Source: Gammaproteobacteria bacterium
GTDB lineage: Bacteria > Pseudomonadota > Gammaproteobacteria > Competibacterales > Competibacteraceae
DNA: 18,492 bases
Assembly (NCBI GenBank): GCA_024234995.1
Contig: JACKNF010000029.1
Span: forward strand, 1 to 18,492
Reading direction: 5' to 3'
The first letter of the stretch is position 1. Each line of letters begins with the position of its first letter. The notes under the pieces are model-generated. The model searched no databases. It had not been told where the DNA came from and saw only the letters and a list, made by a program, of their open reading frames with translations. Below are positions 17,500 through 18,492 of this stretch, one piece after another. The translations under genes were made by a program, and so were the position numbers.

Positions 17500-17505
17500 T
17501 ATAAT
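17500..17505 (+). promoter_or_regulatory. Candidate -10 box for the rightward gene pair
   Basis: A perfect TATAAT lies 83 bp before the membrane-protein ATG. No convincing -35 box is found at 16-18 bp upstream and there is no extended -10 TG, so the promoter may need an activator or may be weak. Confidence 0.4.
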
Positions 17506-17587
17506 GGCTGCCACGTCCTGTCATGCCTTGTTAAAATTGCAGCTAGCAGGTAATTTCATGTTATTTGCCATTAATCACTAACTCCCT

Positions 17588-18100
17588 ATGCAAGCTCTTT
17601 TCAATCTATTTCTGGATATCTGCTTGTTCCGTAAAGGCCCGCAACATGTGCCATCATCAGTAGCGCTACTGAAAATATGTCTACTGACCTACAGTTTGTC
17701 CGGCTTGCTGGTTCTGATCCTTAGCACTCCCCCACCGGTCGCTATCCTGCAAATCCTGCTGGATCTAGTACTGCTGAGCGGATTGGTATATCTGGCGCTG
17801 ATCCTGTATCGGCACCCCCGGCGCTTTGAGCAAACGCTTAGCGCTCTGACTGGCACTGGTACTCTAATCGGGTTGTTTGCATTGCCACTGATGAGTTGGA
17901 TTGTCCATCAGCAACCGGACGGTGATACGCAACTACCTTCATTATTGCTGCTGGTGCTTATGATTTGGAGCATTGCCATTATGGCCCACATTCTGCAGCA
18001 AGCTTTCGAGGCATCCGTTTGGGTTGGTATACTGTATTCTTTAGGTTACACTTTTCTATCCTGGACCTTAACTGGCTGGATCGGCCCAGACATTAGCTGA
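17588..18100 (+). CDS. Hypothetical five-helix inner-membrane protein next to mpl
   Basis: I do not recognise a characterised function. The 170-residue product has a short amphipathic N-terminus (MQALFNLFLDICLFRKGPQH), then about five hydrophobic helices at roughly 25-46, 52-73, 87-106, 117-137 and 143-163, with a basic loop RHPRRF near 75-80 that suggests a cytoplasmic side. There is no signal peptide and no catalytic motif that I can see. An in-frame stop at 17579-17581 rules out a longer N-terminus. No good Shine-Dalgarno precedes ATG 17588. It lies 43 bp before mpl on the same strand, so the two are probably co-transcribed. A link to peptidoglycan recycling is only a guess from position. 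Confidence 0.8.
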   Translation: MQALFNLFLDICLFRKGPQHVPSSVALLKICLLTYSLSGLLVLILSTPPPVAILQILLDLVLLSGLVYLALILYRHPRRFEQTLSALTGTGTLIGLFALPLMSWIVHQQPDGDTQLPSLLLLVLMIWSIAIMAHILQQAFEASVWVGILYSLGYTFLSWTLTGWIGPDIS

Positions 18101-18143
18101 AAAACCCATTTCAAAGTCATCCAGCTGGATACGAGATTTTCTT

Positions 18144-18492
18144 ATGCACATTCATATCTTGGGTATTTGCGGCACCTTTATGGCCGGGATCGCCCTGCTA
18201 GCCCGCGCCACTGGGCACCGTGTCTCTGGTTGCGATGCTGGAGTTTACCCGCCCATGAGTGTCCAGTTAGCTGAAGCCGGCATCGCATTGCGCGAGGGCT
18301 ATGATCCAAAGCAACTGGATGATTTTAAACCTGACAAAGTTGTTATCGGCAATGTAATGAGCCGTGGACGGCCGATTATCGAGGAACTACTGAACCGTGA
18401 ATGGCCATACACGTCCGGGCCGGGCTGGCTCGCTGATCATATACTGCAAGGGCGACACGTGCTGGCGGTCGCTGGCACACACGGCAAGACTA
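18144..18492 (+). CDS. mpl: Mpl murein-peptide ligase, 5' part cut by window edge
   Basis: UDP-MurNAc:L-alanyl-gamma-D-glutamyl-meso-diaminopimelate ligase, a cytoplasmic recycling enzyme that attaches intact tripeptide from turned-over wall to UDP-MurNAc, bypassing MurC, MurD and MurE. The 116 residues present begin MHIHILGICGTFMAGIA, contain DAGVYPPMS (about 32-40) and VVIGNVMSRG, and end exactly at the ATP loop GTHGKT (111-116). MurC shares the ATP loop, but the CGTF motif in place of GIGGAGMSG identifies Mpl. The full protein should be about 450 residues, so three quarters lies outside. Its presence agrees with meso-DAP peptidoglycan and the DNPR motif of MurE. Confidence 0.96.
   Translation, partial: MHIHILGICGTFMAGIALLARATGHRVSGCDAGVYPPMSVQLAEAGIALREGYDPKQLDDFKPDKVVIGNVMSRGRPIIEELLNREWPYTSGPGWLADHILQGRHVLAVAGTHGKT

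Larger units (their letters stand above)
17338..17587. other. Divergent intergenic region, upstream part
   Basis: This stretch separates the leftward dcw promoter from the rightward membrane-protein gene. It holds an AT-rich tract at about 17,353-17,402, an imperfect 9-bp inverted repeat (17351-17359 with 17376-17384), a doubled TCCGGA, and a rightward -10-like box. I see no RNA gene and no credible coding sequence apart from a 7-codon ATG frame at 17558-17581. Confidence 0.6.

Noticed and set aside
17558..17581. Seven-codon ATG frame just before the membrane-protein gene as a leader peptide
   Set aside because: It is very short, lacks regulatory codons or a terminator/antiterminator structure, and could arise by chance.
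1..18492. CRISPR arrays, insertion sequences, tRNA or rRNA genes, phage or defence genes
   Set aside because: I saw no repeat-spacer pattern, transposase, structured RNA gene or attachment-site repeat on either strand.

Overview
The window holds an almost complete division and cell wall (dcw) cluster on the minus strand. Transcription order is mraZ, rsmH, ftsL, ftsI, murE, murF, mraY, murD, ftsW, murG, murC, ddlB, ftsQ, ftsA, ftsZ. This is the classical gammaproteobacterial order. The Mpl recycling ligase next to it, the meso-diaminopimelate type DNPR motif in MurE and the FtsZ C-terminal tail also fit a moderately GC-rich gammaproteobacterium with DAP-type peptidoglycan. I cannot name a genus from sequence alone. 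murB is absent from the cluster, as it is in E. coli.

Layout: 1-194 is short sequence downstream of ftsZ with no gene I can support. 195-10,831 carries ftsZ back to mraY with tight spacing, including start/stop overlaps at ftsW/murG, murD/ftsW and murF/mraY. The exception is a 163-bp AT-rich gap between murG and murC. Between about 11,455 and 14,147 the tail of ftsI, all of murE and most of murF are broken by many single-base insertions and deletions, although their conserved motifs can still be threaded. 14,148-17,244 carries the intact part of ftsI, then ftsL, rsmH and mraZ. 17,245-17,587 is the divergent control region: a good sigma-70 promoter for the dcw operon, four GTGGG-like repeats at 10-bp period that match the known MraZ operator design, an AT-rich tract, and a -10-like box facing right. 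On the plus strand follow a five-helix membrane protein that I do not recognise functionally (17,588-18,100) and the 5' end of mpl (18,144 to the window edge).

How the genes work together: MurC, MurE and MurF add amino acids and DdlB supplies D-Ala-D-Ala, while MurD adds D-Glu. MraY and MurG make lipid I and lipid II. FtsW and FtsI polymerise and crosslink septal peptidoglycan, and FtsQ, FtsL, FtsA and FtsZ build and anchor the divisome. MraZ is the cluster's own transcriptional regulator and RsmH methylates 16S rRNA. Mpl, transcribed in the opposite direction, returns recycled tripeptide to the same UDP-MurNAc pool.

I found no clearly new biological system. The observations most worth a second look are the block of frameshifts confined to 2.7 kb of essential genes, the MraZ operator with a UUG-started mraZ, the palindrome over a possible murC promoter, and the divergent mpl/membrane-protein unit.
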